A stretch of DNA of 49,864 nucleotides from an uncultured Lentisphaerota bacterium (GCA_903896925.1 CAITZM010000142.1:1-49864); one strand, 5' to 3'. Counted from the first letter of the stretch, positions 35,625-44,672 are shown. Made by a program: numbers and translations. The notes: generated from the sequence alone by a model not told the origin.

Positions 35625-37183
35625 GGCGCGTGTATCTGTTTGGTCAACAGCCGCTCAGCGTCCGCGCGGGCCTTTTGGGCGGCCTCCGGCTGGCCTGTGC
35701 CGTCGCAAGCGCGCGCGAGCAGTTGGCTGGCGAGCGGATTGTCCGGCTCACGTTTGATCCACTCCCGGCAGACTTGCCTGGCCTCTTGAAATCGCTGTTG
35801 ATCAAGCAGGCGCACCGCCGCGACGACAAGTGGCGCTGGCGTCGCGTCGCCTTTGATCGCCCTGGTTTTGAAGTCATCCGACTGGGGTGGGGATGGGTGA
35901 GCGCCGGCGGTGTCCCACGCCAGCAGCTCGATTTGCTGGCGCACATCCGGCTGGTCGTAGTTAAGCGCGAGGGAGCGCTGATAGGCATTGAGTGCGTCGG
36001 GCTTGCGTCCGCTGGCCGCACAGACGCGCCCCCAACCTTTGTAAGCGGACGCCAGGCCCGGTTCCGCCCGCAAGGCCCGGCGGAAGGCCTGCTCCGCATC
36101 CTGAACAAGTTGGGCGTCATGGGGGTTCGCGTCCGCTTTGGCGGTGCAGAGCAGGCCCAGGTTGACCCAGCCTTGGGCGTCGTCGGGATAGGCGGCCAGG
36201 TAGCGTTGAAAGAGGGCCTGGGCCTCGTTGGTCTGGCCGGAGCGGTAGGCCAGAATGCCGAGGTTCGCCAACGGCAGGTTCAGTTTCGGATCGAGCCGGA
36301 GCGCGGTTTCGTAGTGTGCCTGCGCCTGGCCGTCCGCGCCGCGCGGATCCAGCAGGAGGCAGGCGTTGCCGAGGTAGTTGTGGAAGAGGGCGTTGTCCGG
36401 CTGCCGCTGCACCAGCGCGAGGTAGCGGTCGAGAAAAGGTTTCTGCAAGCGTCCCAGTCGGGCGCATTCCTCGATGCGCCGGTGATAGCCGAGGTTGGCC
36501 GGGGCGGCATCCGACAGCCGCGCGTAGGCGTCGAACGCGGCGGAGTAGTTTCTGGCGACGAAGGCGGCATTGGCCCGTTCGGCGGTCAGGGTGTCCACCG
36601 CCGGCTGTTTGACGGTGATCAGCACCCAGACCACGAGCGCGAGGATGGCGACCAGCAAGGCGGTCATCGTGGCCACCACCAGCTTGGAGTTGCGGCGCAA
36701 CCGGGCCAGCTCGTCCTTCATCTTGAGCACATTCGCCTCAAGCGCGTCGCGGGTGCCGAGGGGATGGAACAGATGCTGGTCGGTTTGGACGCGTTGGTGA
36801 TAGGCCGCTTGGAGCTGGCGCCGGTCCTCCGCTTCCGCAGGATGCGGATCGGCAGGGAAGGTTTCGCCCAGAATCAGCACCCAGACCTTCTTGCCCCGCT
36901 GGCGGGCATAGAGCGCCTCGAACTGCGTGTAGCTCACCCGGCCGAACTGCTCGTCCGGCGCGGGGGGCTCGGCCCCGTAGCATTGGCCGACGAGTTGCAC
37001 GACGCCTTGGCAGTCATCCACCTTCTTGCGCAACATGGCGCGCAGGTCGCCTTCTTCGGTGCCAAAGATATCCTGCCAGACCGGCTCGTAGCCGAGGAAC
37101 TGCAGCGTGTTGGCCACCAGTTGCCGGCTGCTCCGCAGCTCCTTGCTGACAGCCGAAATGAAAATGGGAGGTCGCGTGGTCAT
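35621..37183 (-). CDS. TIR-like/DUF4062 membrane protein with TPR domain
   Basis: A 520-residue protein. Residues 1-110 are a DUF4062/TIR-like alpha/beta domain: PPIFISAVSKELRSSRQLVA, LGYEPVWQDIF, VVQLVGQCYGAEPP, and YTQFEALYARQRGKKVWVLI. Domains of this fold sense or signal and some hydrolyse NAD; an obvious catalytic Glu cannot be assigned by eye. A single transmembrane helix follows (about 168-190, LVVATMTALLVAILALVVWV). It is preceded by Arg/Lys-rich sequence, so the TIR-like part should be inside and the C-terminus outside. Residues about 195-510 are TPRs (NALFHNYLGNACLLL, NLPLANLGILAYRSGQTNEA). It is the first gene of the operon and its stop overlaps the CHAT gene. A membrane sensor or adaptor for the exported protease is likely. 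Confidence 0.88.
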   Translation of the reverse strand: MTTRPPIFISAVSKELRSSRQLVANTLQFLGYEPVWQDIFGTEEGDLRAMLRKKVDDCQGVVQLVGQCYGAEPPAPDEQFGRVSYTQFEALYARQRGKKVWVLILGETFPADPHPAEAEDRRQLQAAYHQRVQTDQHLFHPLGTRDALEANVLKMKDELARLRRNSKLVVATMTALLVAILALVVWVLITVKQPAVDTLTAERANAAFVARNYSAAFDAYARLSDAAPANLGYHRRIEECARLGRLQKPFLDRYLALVQRQPDNALFHNYLGNACLLLDPRGADGQAQAHYETALRLDPKLNLPLANLGILAYRSGQTNEAQALFQRYLAAYPDDAQGWVNLGLLCTAKADANPHDAQLVQDAEQAFRRALRAEPGLASAYKGWGRVCAASGRKPDALNAYQRSLALNYDQPDVRQQIELLAWDTAGAHPSPPQSDDFKTRAIKGDATPAPLVVAAVRLLDQQRFQEARQVCREWIKREPDNPLASQLLARACDGTGQPEAAQKARADAERLLTKQIHAP

Positions 37184-37235
37184 GGCGCTGAAGGCTTATA
37201 CCGAGCCCGCCGATAGAGGGAAAGTCTGAAATCGA

Positions 37236-37259
37236 CAGAATCATGGAGGGCAGAATCAT
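37236..37259. promoter_or_regulatory. Tandem 9-mer upstream of TIR-like/CHAT operon
   Basis: cagaatcat occurs twice (37236-37244 and 37251-37259) with ggaggg between them, about 53 bases upstream of the first start codon of the operon. A perfect direct 9-mer in this AT-rich patch could be a binding site for a regulator. Chance cannot be excluded. Confidence 0.3.
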
Positions 37260-37414
37260 TCTTTTTGGTTGGGCGGTTGGTGTGGCGGCTGAGCCGTGCG
37301 TGCAGAGGTGGGGCGGGGGTGCGCCGCGTGAGCCGCCTCCGCCGCCGGGCTCCGGCGGCCGCAGCGTCGCGCGGCCTGCAAAACAGCACTGGACCAACCT
37401 TCTTCTTGTTGTAG

Positions 37415-37436
37415 GCCGGCTCTCTGAGCCGGCGCG
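37415..37436. repeat. GC hairpin, copy of 31741-31766 family
   Basis: ggccggctctctgagccggc is self-complementary around ctct and shares gctct(a)ctgagccggcgc with the element at 31741-31766. It is part of the set of intergenic hairpins in this genome. Confidence 0.5.
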
Positions 37437-37479
37437 CCCGGCCCCAAAAACCAACCGCACACGCGCCGGGCCGGCGCGG

Positions 37480-37573
37480 CTCAGCCCCAGTGGCGAGCCC
37501 GTGCATGGATCGCCGACTGCGAACGGTGCGCAGTGGGACACTGGGTGCAGGGTGCGCCCTTGGCGACGGCACC
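37480..37573 (+). repeat. Dispersed repeat B, copy 1
   Basis: About 94 bases that align with 48019-48109 in the same orientation. Shared blocks are cagtggcgagc, ctgcgaac, tgcagg, tgcgc and the final ggcacc. In both copies the same forward frame reads MASxCxxRxLRTVRxxTxxAG, so the ancestor may have been coding, but neither copy is a convincing gene. Function unknown. Confidence 0.55.
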
Positions 37574-37600
37574 CTGACCGATGCTATGGCCGAGCCAAGC

Positions 37601-40600
37601 CTAATCGAACGCGCGTGTGCCCCGTCCGCCGGCTTTGAGCTGCCAAGCGCCCGTGTACCCCCAGGAAAGGAAGTCGCGCGCCGTGTTGGTGCTGCTCATG
37701 AACCAGCCGGCCGTGTTGCCGTCGGGGGTCTGCCAGAGCAGATCGCCGACGCCATCGCCGTCCACATCCGCCGCACCGCAGAGGGCCCAGGCGTCGGCGT
37801 TGCCGACAACCTGCGCGAGCACGCCGCCGGGTTGCTGCCGCCAGACGACGACCAACCCTGCGGCGTTCTGCCAGTAGAGATCGGCGCGACCGCCAATGAC
37901 ATGTGGGCTGGCCGCACTCAGCCGCCAGTCGCTGGCATTGGTCTGGACCATTTCCGCACTTTGGAAGGTGCCGTTGGTGTCGATGTGCCAGAGGGCCGTG
38001 AGGCCATCCGGTAATTGGAAGAAGATTTGGTCGTGACCTTCACCCAGGTAGTCGGCGCAGGCGCGCACTGCCCAAGCACCGGCATTACCCCAGTTGATGA
38101 CGCTGCGGACGGTGCCCCTGCCGTCGAGCAACCAGCCGGCGGTGTTGCCGGCGGCATCCTGGAAGAGCAGATCGCTGACCCCATCGCCATCCACATCGCC
38201 GGCCGTCATCAACTGCCACGCTCCCGCCGAGCCCAACATACGCGCGGACTGGAAGCTCCCGTTGGTGGTCAGCTGCCAGCTGGCCACCAGGCCTCCGCCT
38301 TCCTGGAAGAAGAGCTGCGCCGCCGCCGCGCTCGCCGGGCTCTGGAGCACCGTCTGGATCACGATGAAAGTAGGTACGTTCAAGCCGGTGCTGGCGAACA
38401 CGCCCAGATTGCTCCCGCTCGCGCTGTACCACGTCACCGTGTTGCTGCCCGCATTCGCCACGTAGAGGTTGCCGCTGCCGTCGAAGGCCAGACCCGCAGG
38501 CAGGCTGCCCTCGCCGGTGCTGGCGAATACGCCCAGATTGCTGCCACTCGCATTGTACCGCGTAACCATGTTGCTGTCATAATTCGCCACGTAGAGGTTG
38601 CCGCTGCCGTCAAAGGCCAGACCCGCAGGCCCGCTGCCCTCGTCGGTGCTGGTGAACACGCCCAGATGGCTGCCGCTCGCGCTATACCGCGTCACCGTGT
38701 TACTGACATTATTTGCCACGTAGAGGTTGCCGCCACCATCAAAGGCCAGACCCGTAGGCTTGATCAAGCCGGTGCTGGCGAACACACCCAGATTGCTCCC
38801 GCTGGCGCTGAACCACGTCACCGTGTTGCTGCCACTATTCGCCACGTAGAGATTGCCGCTGCCGTCAAAGGCCAAGCCGCAAGGCCGGCTGCCCTCGCCG
38901 GTGCTGGCGAACACGCCCAGATCGCTCCCGCTCGCGCTGTACCTCGTCACCGTGTTACTGACCGCATTCGCCACGTAGAGGTTGCCGCTGCCGTCGAAGG
39001 CCAGACCATACGGCGAGCTTAGGCCGGCGCTGGCGAACACGCCCAGATGGCTGCCGCCCGCGTCGTACTTCTCAATCGTGTTTTCGCTCGCATTCGCCAC
39101 ATAAACGTAAATCGTCCCCAGCGCAAAGTCCGCGGTGTAGGTGCTGTTCGTCGTGGGCACTACCACCTGCCGCGGATTGGCCTGGCTGCCATCGCTCCAG
39201 CCCGTGAAGACCCAGCCGTTCGACGAGACCGCCGCGAGCTGGTTCGTGCTGCCCACCAGGAACGTTCCGCCACCGGTGACCGAGCCGCCGATGTTCGTGC
39301 TACCCCCCACCGTGAGGATGGCCGTCGGCGCGAAGTTCGCGATATAGGTGATGCTGGTCGCCGGCACCGTGATCGTGTATTGGTTCGTGAGGGTGCCGTT
39401 ACTCCAGCCCGTGAACGCCCACCCGTTCGAGGCCGCCGCGGTCAGCGTGGCGTTGCTGCCGACGAAGTAGATCCCGCCGCCGGTCACGCTGCCGCCGGCA
39501 TTGGTGTTCGCCTCCACGGTGATCGTCGCCGCCGCAGCGAAGTTGGCCGTATAGGTGATGTCCGTGACCGGCACGGTGATGGTGTAGGGATTGTTGGTGG
39601 CGCCGTCGTTCCAGCCCGTGAACAGCCAATTGTTCGAGGCCGCTGCGGTCAGCGTGGCCGTTCCGCCGCGGGCATAGTCCCCGCCGCCGGCCAAACTGCC
39701 GCCGTTCAGCGGATTGGCCACCGCGCTTACGGCACTGTAGAGCACCGTCTGGATTGCGATGGAAATAGGTGCATTCAAGGCGGTGCTGGCGAACACGCCC
39801 AGATTACTCCCGCTCGCGCTGTACCGTGTCACCTTGTTGCCGGAAAGATTCGCCACGTAGAGGTTGCCGCTACCGTCAAAGGCCAGACCACTGGGTCTGC
39901 TCATGCCCGTGTTGGCAAACACGCCCAGATTGTCCCCACTCGCGCTGTACCGCGTCACCGTGTTGTCGAGGGCATTCGCCACGTGGAGGTTGCCGCTGCC
40001 ATCGAAGGCCAGGCCTTGAGGCTTGTTCAAGCCGGTGCTGGCGAACACGCCCAGATTGCTGCCGCTCGCGCTGTACCTCGTCACCGTGTTGTCTTGGGCA
40101 TTCGCCACGTAGAGGTTGCCGCTGCCATCGAAGGCCAGGCCTTGGGGCTTGCTCAAGCCGGTGCTGGCGAACACGCCCAGATCGCTGCCGCTCGCGCTGT
40201 ACCTCGTCACCGTGCTGTAGCCACTATTCGCCACGTAGAGATTGCCGCTGCCGTCAAAGGCCAGGCCGTAAGGCAGGGTGTACTCTGCGGTGCTAGCGAA
40301 CACGCCTAGATCGTCCCCGCTCGCGCTGTACCGCGTCACCGTGTTGTTGGCACTATTCGCCACGTAGAGGTTGCCGGTGCCGTCGAAGGCCAGACCATAA
40401 GGCGAGCTTAGGGAAGTGCTGGCGAACACACCCAGATTGCTGCCGCTCGCGTCGTACTTCTCAACTGTGTTGGCGCCCAGATTCGACACGTAGACAATGA
40501 TCGTCCCCGGCGCAAAGTGGGCGGTATAGGTGCAGTTCGTCGTGGGCACCACCACCTGCCGCGGATTGGCCTTGCTGCCATCGCTCCATCCGGTAAAGAC

Positions 40601-41059
40601 CCAGCCGTTCGATGACACCGCCGCGATCTGGTTCGTGCTGCCCACCGTCAATGTCCCTCCGCCGGTGGCCGTGCCGCCGACGTTGGTATTGACGTTGACC
40701 GTGATGGTCGCGGTTGGCGCCGTATAAGTGAACTGATCGGCCGCTGATGCCGAGGATCCGAGGGATGCAGTGGCCACCGTTATATCTACCAGCCCCCCAG
40801 CATGCGCCGGGCTGGTGGCGGTGATTTCCGAGGCCGAGATGACCCTGAAGGAGGTTGCCTCGGTCGCACCGAAGCTCACGTGCTGTGCGCTGGTTAAAAG
40901 AGTGCCTGTGATCGTCACCACCGTGCCGCCCTCTATGGGTCCCGAAGCTGGACTGACGCCCGTAATGGTTGGGGCACCCACCACTATTGCGAAAGCCGGA
41001 CACCTCAAGCCCACGACCAACAGCAAGCCCATCCATCGGCGCAAACCATGTTTCGACAT
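37601..41059 (-). CDS. Secreted IPT-InlB-NHL-FG-GAP repeat protein
   Basis: A 1,152-residue secreted protein with a signal peptide (MSKHGLRRWMGLLLVVGLRC PAFA, cleavage near residue 24). Domains in order are: IPT/TIG (about 28-112, ITGVSPASGPIEGGTVVTIT), one InlB-type repeat (117-182), six NHL-like beta-propeller blades (183-430), three InlB-type repeats (440-650), six more NHL blades (650-898), and an FG-GAP-like C-terminal region with DVDGDGVSDLLFQD and DVDGDGVGDLLWQ motifs (915-1145). The blades are nearly identical (SGLAFDGSGNLYVAN). There is no PEP-CTERM tail or other anchor. A surface or extracellular binding role is likely, but the ligand is unknown. The high repeat identity may hide assembly errors. 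Confidence 0.9.
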   Translation of the reverse strand: MSKHGLRRWMGLLLVVGLRCPAFAIVVGAPTITGVSPASGPIEGGTVVTITGTLLTSAQHVSFGATEATSFRVISASEITATSPAHAGGLVDITVATASLGSSASAADQFTYTAPTATITVNVNTNVGGTATGGGTLTVGSTNQIAAVSSNGWVFTGWSDGSKANPRQVVVPTTNCTYTAHFAPGTIIVYVSNLGANTVEKYDASGSNLGVFASTSLSSPYGLAFDGTGNLYVANSANNTVTRYSASGDDLGVFASTAEYTLPYGLAFDGSGNLYVANSGYSTVTRYSASGSDLGVFASTGLSKPQGLAFDGSGNLYVANAQDNTVTRYSASGSNLGVFASTGLNKPQGLAFDGSGNLHVANALDNTVTRYSASGDNLGVFANTGMSRPSGLAFDGSGNLYVANLSGNKVTRYSASGSNLGVFASTALNAPISIAIQTVLYSAVSAVANPLNGGSLAGGGDYARGGTATLTAAASNNWLFTGWNDGATNNPYTITVPVTDITYTANFAAAATITVEANTNAGGSVTGGGIYFVGSNATLTAAASNGWAFTGWSNGTLTNQYTITVPATSITYIANFAPTAILTVGGSTNIGGSVTGGGTFLVGSTNQLAAVSSNGWVFTGWSDGSQANPRQVVVPTTNSTYTADFALGTIYVYVANASENTIEKYDAGGSHLGVFASAGLSSPYGLAFDGSGNLYVANAVSNTVTRYSASGSDLGVFASTGEGSRPCGLAFDGSGNLYVANSGSNTVTWFSASGSNLGVFASTGLIKPTGLAFDGGGNLYVANNVSNTVTRYSASGSHLGVFTSTDEGSGPAGLAFDGSGNLYVANYDSNMVTRYNASGSNLGVFASTGEGSLPAGLAFDGSGNLYVANAGSNTVTWYSASGSNLGVFASTGLNVPTFIVIQTVLQSPASAAAAQLFFQEGGGLVASWQLTTNGSFQSARMLGSAGAWQLMTAGDVDGDGVSDLLFQDAAGNTAGWLLDGRGTVRSVINWGNAGAWAVRACADYLGEGHDQIFFQLPDGLTALWHIDTNGTFQSAEMVQTNASDWRLSAASPHVIGGRADLYWQNAAGLVVVWRQQPGGVLAQVVGNADAWALCGAADVDGDGVGDLLWQTPDGNTAGWFMSSTNTARDFLSWGYTGAWQLKAGGRGTRAFD

Positions 41060-41355
41060 AATCTCAACCCCTTCTCCAGTTGCTGTTGGGCAGGTAAGAC
41101 CCTGCCCCTATCCATGCCCGAAAAACTACCGCGGATCCGCTTCCAAGCAGCTCCGCCACCCGGCGGCGCTGTGGCCGTCGAAAACGGTCCCTTGCCTGCT
41201 CTCGGGTCAAAAACGGATTATGTTTACAGGAGCCGCCCGCCCGGCGCAAAAGTTCATTTTACTCGTAAATGAGTAGTCCGCACCGCCGCAGGCTGCCCGC
41301 GCAGCGAGGCTTTCTCTTGTTTCCCGGCCGCCGCAGGCGGGCTTGTCCGCCGCGT

Positions 41356-41415
41356 GGCATGGGCGTCCCGCCCATGTCCGGTGTCACGGAAACGCGGGCA
41401 GGATGCCCGCGCCAC
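41356..41415. repeat. Palindromic intergenic repeats
   Basis: Two adjacent GC palindromes: gcatgggcgtcccgcccatg and cgcgggcaggatgcccgcgc. Both have the loop-in-stem form seen in dispersed hairpin families, and neither is inside a supported gene. Confidence 0.5.
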
Positions 41416-41423
41416 CCGCGGAA

Positions 41424-41533
41424 TCTTCAGGTGCTGCCGCACCGTCTCGCCCGCGAGCGGGTTGGTCTTGCGCCCCGGCTGGAGGTCGCGCCCGGTCTGC
41501 CGGTGCTGCCCCAGGAACAGTCCCGTGCCCAAC
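41424..41533 (-). repeat. Dispersed repeat A, copy 1
   Basis: About 110 bases shared with 47825-47937 in the same orientation, including 52 identical bases (from ggaggtcgcgcccggtctgc to agtcccgtgcccaa). On the reverse strand it reads LGTGLFLGQHRQTGRDL, then further basic residues, loosely like the arm of an HU-type DNA-binding protein (GRNPxTG). This may be a decayed gene fragment. It is not an insertion sequence that I recognise. Confidence 0.65.
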
Positions 41534-41980
41534 TTGCCACGCCGCCAGATCGCGGCGGATGTCCGTGGCTTACGCATGGACGGACCTGGAGCCGATGGCG
41601 CGCCAGATGGGCATCGGCACGATGTGCCCATCGAGGTCGGATCGATGGCCCTAAATGTAGGCGTAGTGCCGGCGGAGGCACCTTATTGCCCTGGCATGGT
41701 TGAGAACCAACGCCCTTGTCGCAGGCCAACCTGAGCGCCATGCTGCTGAAGACCGTAGGGCGTTGTCGATGAAGGCAGGTCGACTGGTCACCCTGCCCGG
41801 TTCGTCAGAGAAGTGACGCTGGCGCATCGTGCAAGGCGTCGAGGCGCTGGCCGTGCAGGGTGCCATGACGCTGGCTTGTCTTTGACGTTGGAGACTGACC
41901 CAAGATAAGCTACACACCTGCGTCCGCTGCTGTGGTCACTGGTGTGATCGTAAAGGCAACTCAAGCCGAGGGGTGCAATC

Positions 41981-44341
41981 GTGTCGAACGGATACCGATG
42001 GATGGCGTTTTGGATGTTCGCGCTGGGCGGCGTGTCCGCCTTGGGCGCGGGTGCCGCCGCGGCCGATGCCCAGCCGCAGCCCGCAAACCTTTTCACCGAC
42101 CCCAGCTTCGAATTGCGCGCGATGGATGCCACCGACTGGCATCTGGATAAAGCGGGCACGACCGAGGCCAGGTACCTGGTCAACAACGTGGACTCGGCGG
42201 CGGGCGACCGGAGCGCCTGCGTGACGATCGGCCATGTGGCGGAGTGGGGCACCCAGTTCGGGCAACCGGTGGCTGCGGGCCAGAAGGGCAAGACCTACAC
42301 CTTTGCCGTGCTGGCCAGGGCCGTGCAGGCCCCGGTACCCATCTGGCTCCAGATCGAACGGCGTGCCAAACCCTATGACCCGGCCGCCGCCTCCGAGCCG
42401 GTCACGCTCACGCAGGACAAATGGACCGAGGTCCATGTTACCTTCACCGTCCAAAAGGACTGCCCGGAGGGCTGGTTCGCCTACATCAGCTGCGCGCAGT
42501 CCGATTGCGCCTACCGCGCCGATATGTTCCGCCTCTATGAAGGCGCCTACGTGCCGTATCAGGACACCCCGCAGCACCGGGAAGAGGCCGCGAGCATCCA
42601 GGTGTTCGACACGGGCACCAAGTCAGCCGTGGCGCTGACGCCCGACGTCCTCGGCCAGCGGACCCATTGGAAAGACATCGCGCCGGGCGGGGTCTGCGGC
42701 GGCGATCTCTGCGTGGTGAACAGCCAACTCGCCGTGGTGGTCCGGAAATGCGCGCCGGGCGCCGCCTGCTACTACCGGCTGGGCGCAAACTGGGTGCCGG
42801 GGCCGGAGTTGACGCCGGCCGCCGCCGGCGGGGAGCCCGCGCAAAAAACGGACACGCTGCGCCTGGTCGAACTCACGCCGGCGAGGGCCACGGTGGAAGT
42901 CAGCTCGACCACGGCCGGCGGCCGCGCTCTGACCACGCGCTATTGCGTCCGGCGTCAGCAGGCGCAGGTGGAAGTGCAGCCCGGCGTCGGCATGGCCAGC
43001 TGCGTGGTCGCGGCACCGGGCCGCTATGCGGTGGTCCCTGATATTTTCGGCGGCGACCTGCTCATCAGCGCCGCGCAAACCCCGGCGGGCCGGCTGCGCT
43101 GTCCCAGCGAACGGATCGTGGCGCAGCTGCTCGACGGCGGAAACGCGATGGTCGTCTGCGCGTGGCGTTCGGCAAGGCAGGGGGTGCAACTAGGGGTGAC
43201 CGGCATCGGCGCGGACAAACTGCTTACATCGACCGAGATCCAGTGCGACCCGGCATACGGACTGGGTCTGTGGGTCGCGGTCCTGTCCGCTCCGGCCATC
43301 TGGTATCAGCAGCCCATCGCGGCGCTCGATCCCGTCAAAGACCTGAAGCCGCTGTGGACCGTCCCCTTCCGTGCGCTCTGGCGGGCGGACTTCCAGCGCA
43401 CCGATGGGCAGATCGATTCCTGGAAGGCCATCATCAAGAAATCCGATACCGAGTACGAGGGCTTTGGCGTCTCGACGAAGAAGAAGTCGCGGGCGGTCTG
43501 GACGGCCACGCGCGGCACGTTCGCCTACCCGGTGTGTGTGGACGGAGAGAGCCTGTGCCTGCGCAACACGAGGTTCGACGGGCTGCGCGAGGCAAAATAC
43601 GACCCCGCCGGCCACGTCGTCGTCTATCCTTTCCGCCGCATCAGCGGCAGCCCGGAGACGGCGGGCGGCGTGTTCGATGTGCTGACCGATGCGCTCCAGA
43701 ACACGCCGGAGGCGGCGCAGTTGGACGACCTCCAGGTCAAGCGCGTGCCGCGCGACCAATACCCGGCCACCTGCGTAGTGACCGTGGAGTACGAGAAAAT
43801 CTTTGCCGACAAGGCGGAGCAGGCGAAGAAGGCGGAGCTCCTCCAGCGGCTCGGCTCGATGGATCAGTTTTGTATCGGCATCCGCAGCCGCATTGATGAA
43901 TATCTGGCGTGGGCGCAGAAAACCCATGCTTTCTGCGCACAGGCAAAGGCGGCCAAGCCCCAGCTCGGTGCGCTGGTGGATGAGCTGGATGGCATCGTGA
44001 ATAAGTTCAACGGCGTGTATGACCACCTCCAGCTCGGCGAACGTACCCCCGCGGCGGCCCGTGCGCTCATCGCGCAGGTCCAGGCCCTGATCGACAGCCG
44101 GGAGGACAAAAAGGATGAGAAGGCCACGCTGCTGGCCCGCGCGACCCGCACCATCGGCGGCAGCCAGGACGAATCCATCGGGCGCTTCCGCACCATCACC
44201 CGGGAGCTGCGGCAGCGCGCTGGTCAGCGGATGTTGACCGCCCCGGATGATCTCGCGTTTGCCTTTGCCCAAGAGATGCGCGAACGGACCCTGGAGGTGC
44301 TCCAGTGCGCCTTTGGTCACGAAGGAGCCTTCACGGAGTGA
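41981..44341 (+). CDS. Secreted orphan protein with carbohydrate-binding-like N-terminus
   Basis: A 786-residue secreted protein. The GTG start at 41981 has GAGGGG about 8 bases upstream and is followed by a signal peptide (WMAFWMFALGGVSALGAGAA, cleavage near AAADAQ). An in-frame ATG at 42002 would lose part of the leader. Residues about 35-190 resemble a CBM4/9-type beta-sandwich: NLFTDPSFELRAMDATDWHL, QKGKTYTFAVLARAV and TEVHVTFTVQKDCPEGWFAY. The middle (200-560) is beta-rich and matches no family I know. Residues about 590-786 are helical and charged (DKAEQAKKAELLQRL, SREDKKDEKATLLARA), probably a coiled coil. No catalytic motif is recognised. It may bind or present polysaccharide. Confidence 0.75.
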   Translation: MSNGYRWMAFWMFALGGVSALGAGAAAADAQPQPANLFTDPSFELRAMDATDWHLDKAGTTEARYLVNNVDSAAGDRSACVTIGHVAEWGTQFGQPVAAGQKGKTYTFAVLARAVQAPVPIWLQIERRAKPYDPAAASEPVTLTQDKWTEVHVTFTVQKDCPEGWFAYISCAQSDCAYRADMFRLYEGAYVPYQDTPQHREEAASIQVFDTGTKSAVALTPDVLGQRTHWKDIAPGGVCGGDLCVVNSQLAVVVRKCAPGAACYYRLGANWVPGPELTPAAAGGEPAQKTDTLRLVELTPARATVEVSSTTAGGRALTTRYCVRRQQAQVEVQPGVGMASCVVAAPGRYAVVPDIFGGDLLISAAQTPAGRLRCPSERIVAQLLDGGNAMVVCAWRSARQGVQLGVTGIGADKLLTSTEIQCDPAYGLGLWVAVLSAPAIWYQQPIAALDPVKDLKPLWTVPFRALWRADFQRTDGQIDSWKAIIKKSDTEYEGFGVSTKKKSRAVWTATRGTFAYPVCVDGESLCLRNTRFDGLREAKYDPAGHVVVYPFRRISGSPETAGGVFDVLTDALQNTPEAAQLDDLQVKRVPRDQYPATCVVTVEYEKIFADKAEQAKKAELLQRLGSMDQFCIGIRSRIDEYLAWAQKTHAFCAQAKAAKPQLGALVDELDGIVNKFNGVYDHLQLGERTPAAARALIAQVQALIDSREDKKDEKATLLARATRTIGGSQDESIGRFRTITRELRQRAGQRMLTAPDDLAFAFAQEMRERTLEVLQCAFGHEGAFTE

Positions 44342-44672
44342 AGCCGCATGCGGAGCCCTTTCGTCACGCTCTGCGGCTCGTCGGCGCCAACGCCCCGGGT
44401 CCTCCGCTGCACTTCCGCGGCTTGCCATGCCAAGGCGAGGCCAAGCAGCCAGAGCCCAACCCCGCCCGGCAACAGCCGAAAGGATGCAACCGGTGGCCTC
44501 AGCACAACCTGCCACGCCCCACGCTTCAGCGGCCGCCGGGCATGCGCGGCACACGGCGACGGGCGCAATCAAACTGGACGCCGGCCTGTTTGACCGGCTA
44601 CACTACACCGCGTTATGTGGTTGCAGTGGACTGGAGCCGGGGCACGGTCCGAAAATAATCGGGAACACGAGC
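44342..44672. other. Intergenic region upstream of the PqqD/HprK-like cassette
   Basis: This 331-base gap has no supported gene; open frames across it lack ribosome sites. A weak promoter-like pair lies at 44590-44618. One reverse frame resembles a decayed PEP-CTERM tail, but the match is too loose to call. Confidence 0.4.
44590..44618 (+). promoter_or_regulatory. Candidate promoter of the PqqD/HprK-like cassette
   Basis: TTGACC (44590-44595) is followed after 17 bases by TTATGT (44613-44618), about 50 bases before the ATG of the PqqD-like gene. The -35 matches 5 of 6 consensus bases but the -10 is poor. Confidence 0.25.

Larger units (their letters stand above)
37184..37600. other. Intergenic region with operator-like repeat and dispersed repeats
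   Basis: This 417-base gap is upstream of the TIR-like/CHAT operon and downstream of the NHL-protein gene. The first 75 bases are AT-rich and should hold the operon promoter. On the reverse strand a TATAAG box is visible near 37196-37201, but with a poor -35. It also contains a tandem 9-mer (37236-37259), a GC hairpin (37415-37436) and a dispersed repeat (37480-37573). No gene is supported. Confidence 0.5.
41060..41980. other. Gene-free region with dispersed repeats
   Basis: No gene is supported in 921 bases. It contains palindromic pieces (gcatgggcgtcccgcccatg near 41358, gcgggcaggatgcccgcg near 41395) that are typical of intergenic hairpins in PVC genomes, and dispersed repeat A (41424-41533). 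The rest looks like decayed coding DNA. The last 15 bases hold the GAGGGG ribosome site for the next gene. Confidence 0.55.

Noticed and set aside
38350..40450. Regular repeats of about 120 bases that could suggest a CRISPR-like or satellite array
   Set aside because: They are in frame and encode NHL-type propeller blades. There is no repeat-spacer pattern.
44440..44500. A reverse frame with LLPGGVGLWLLGLALAWQ that resembles a PEP-CTERM tail
   Set aside because: No PEP motif, no gene body upstream and no ribosome site. It is most likely chance in GC-rich DNA or too decayed to call.
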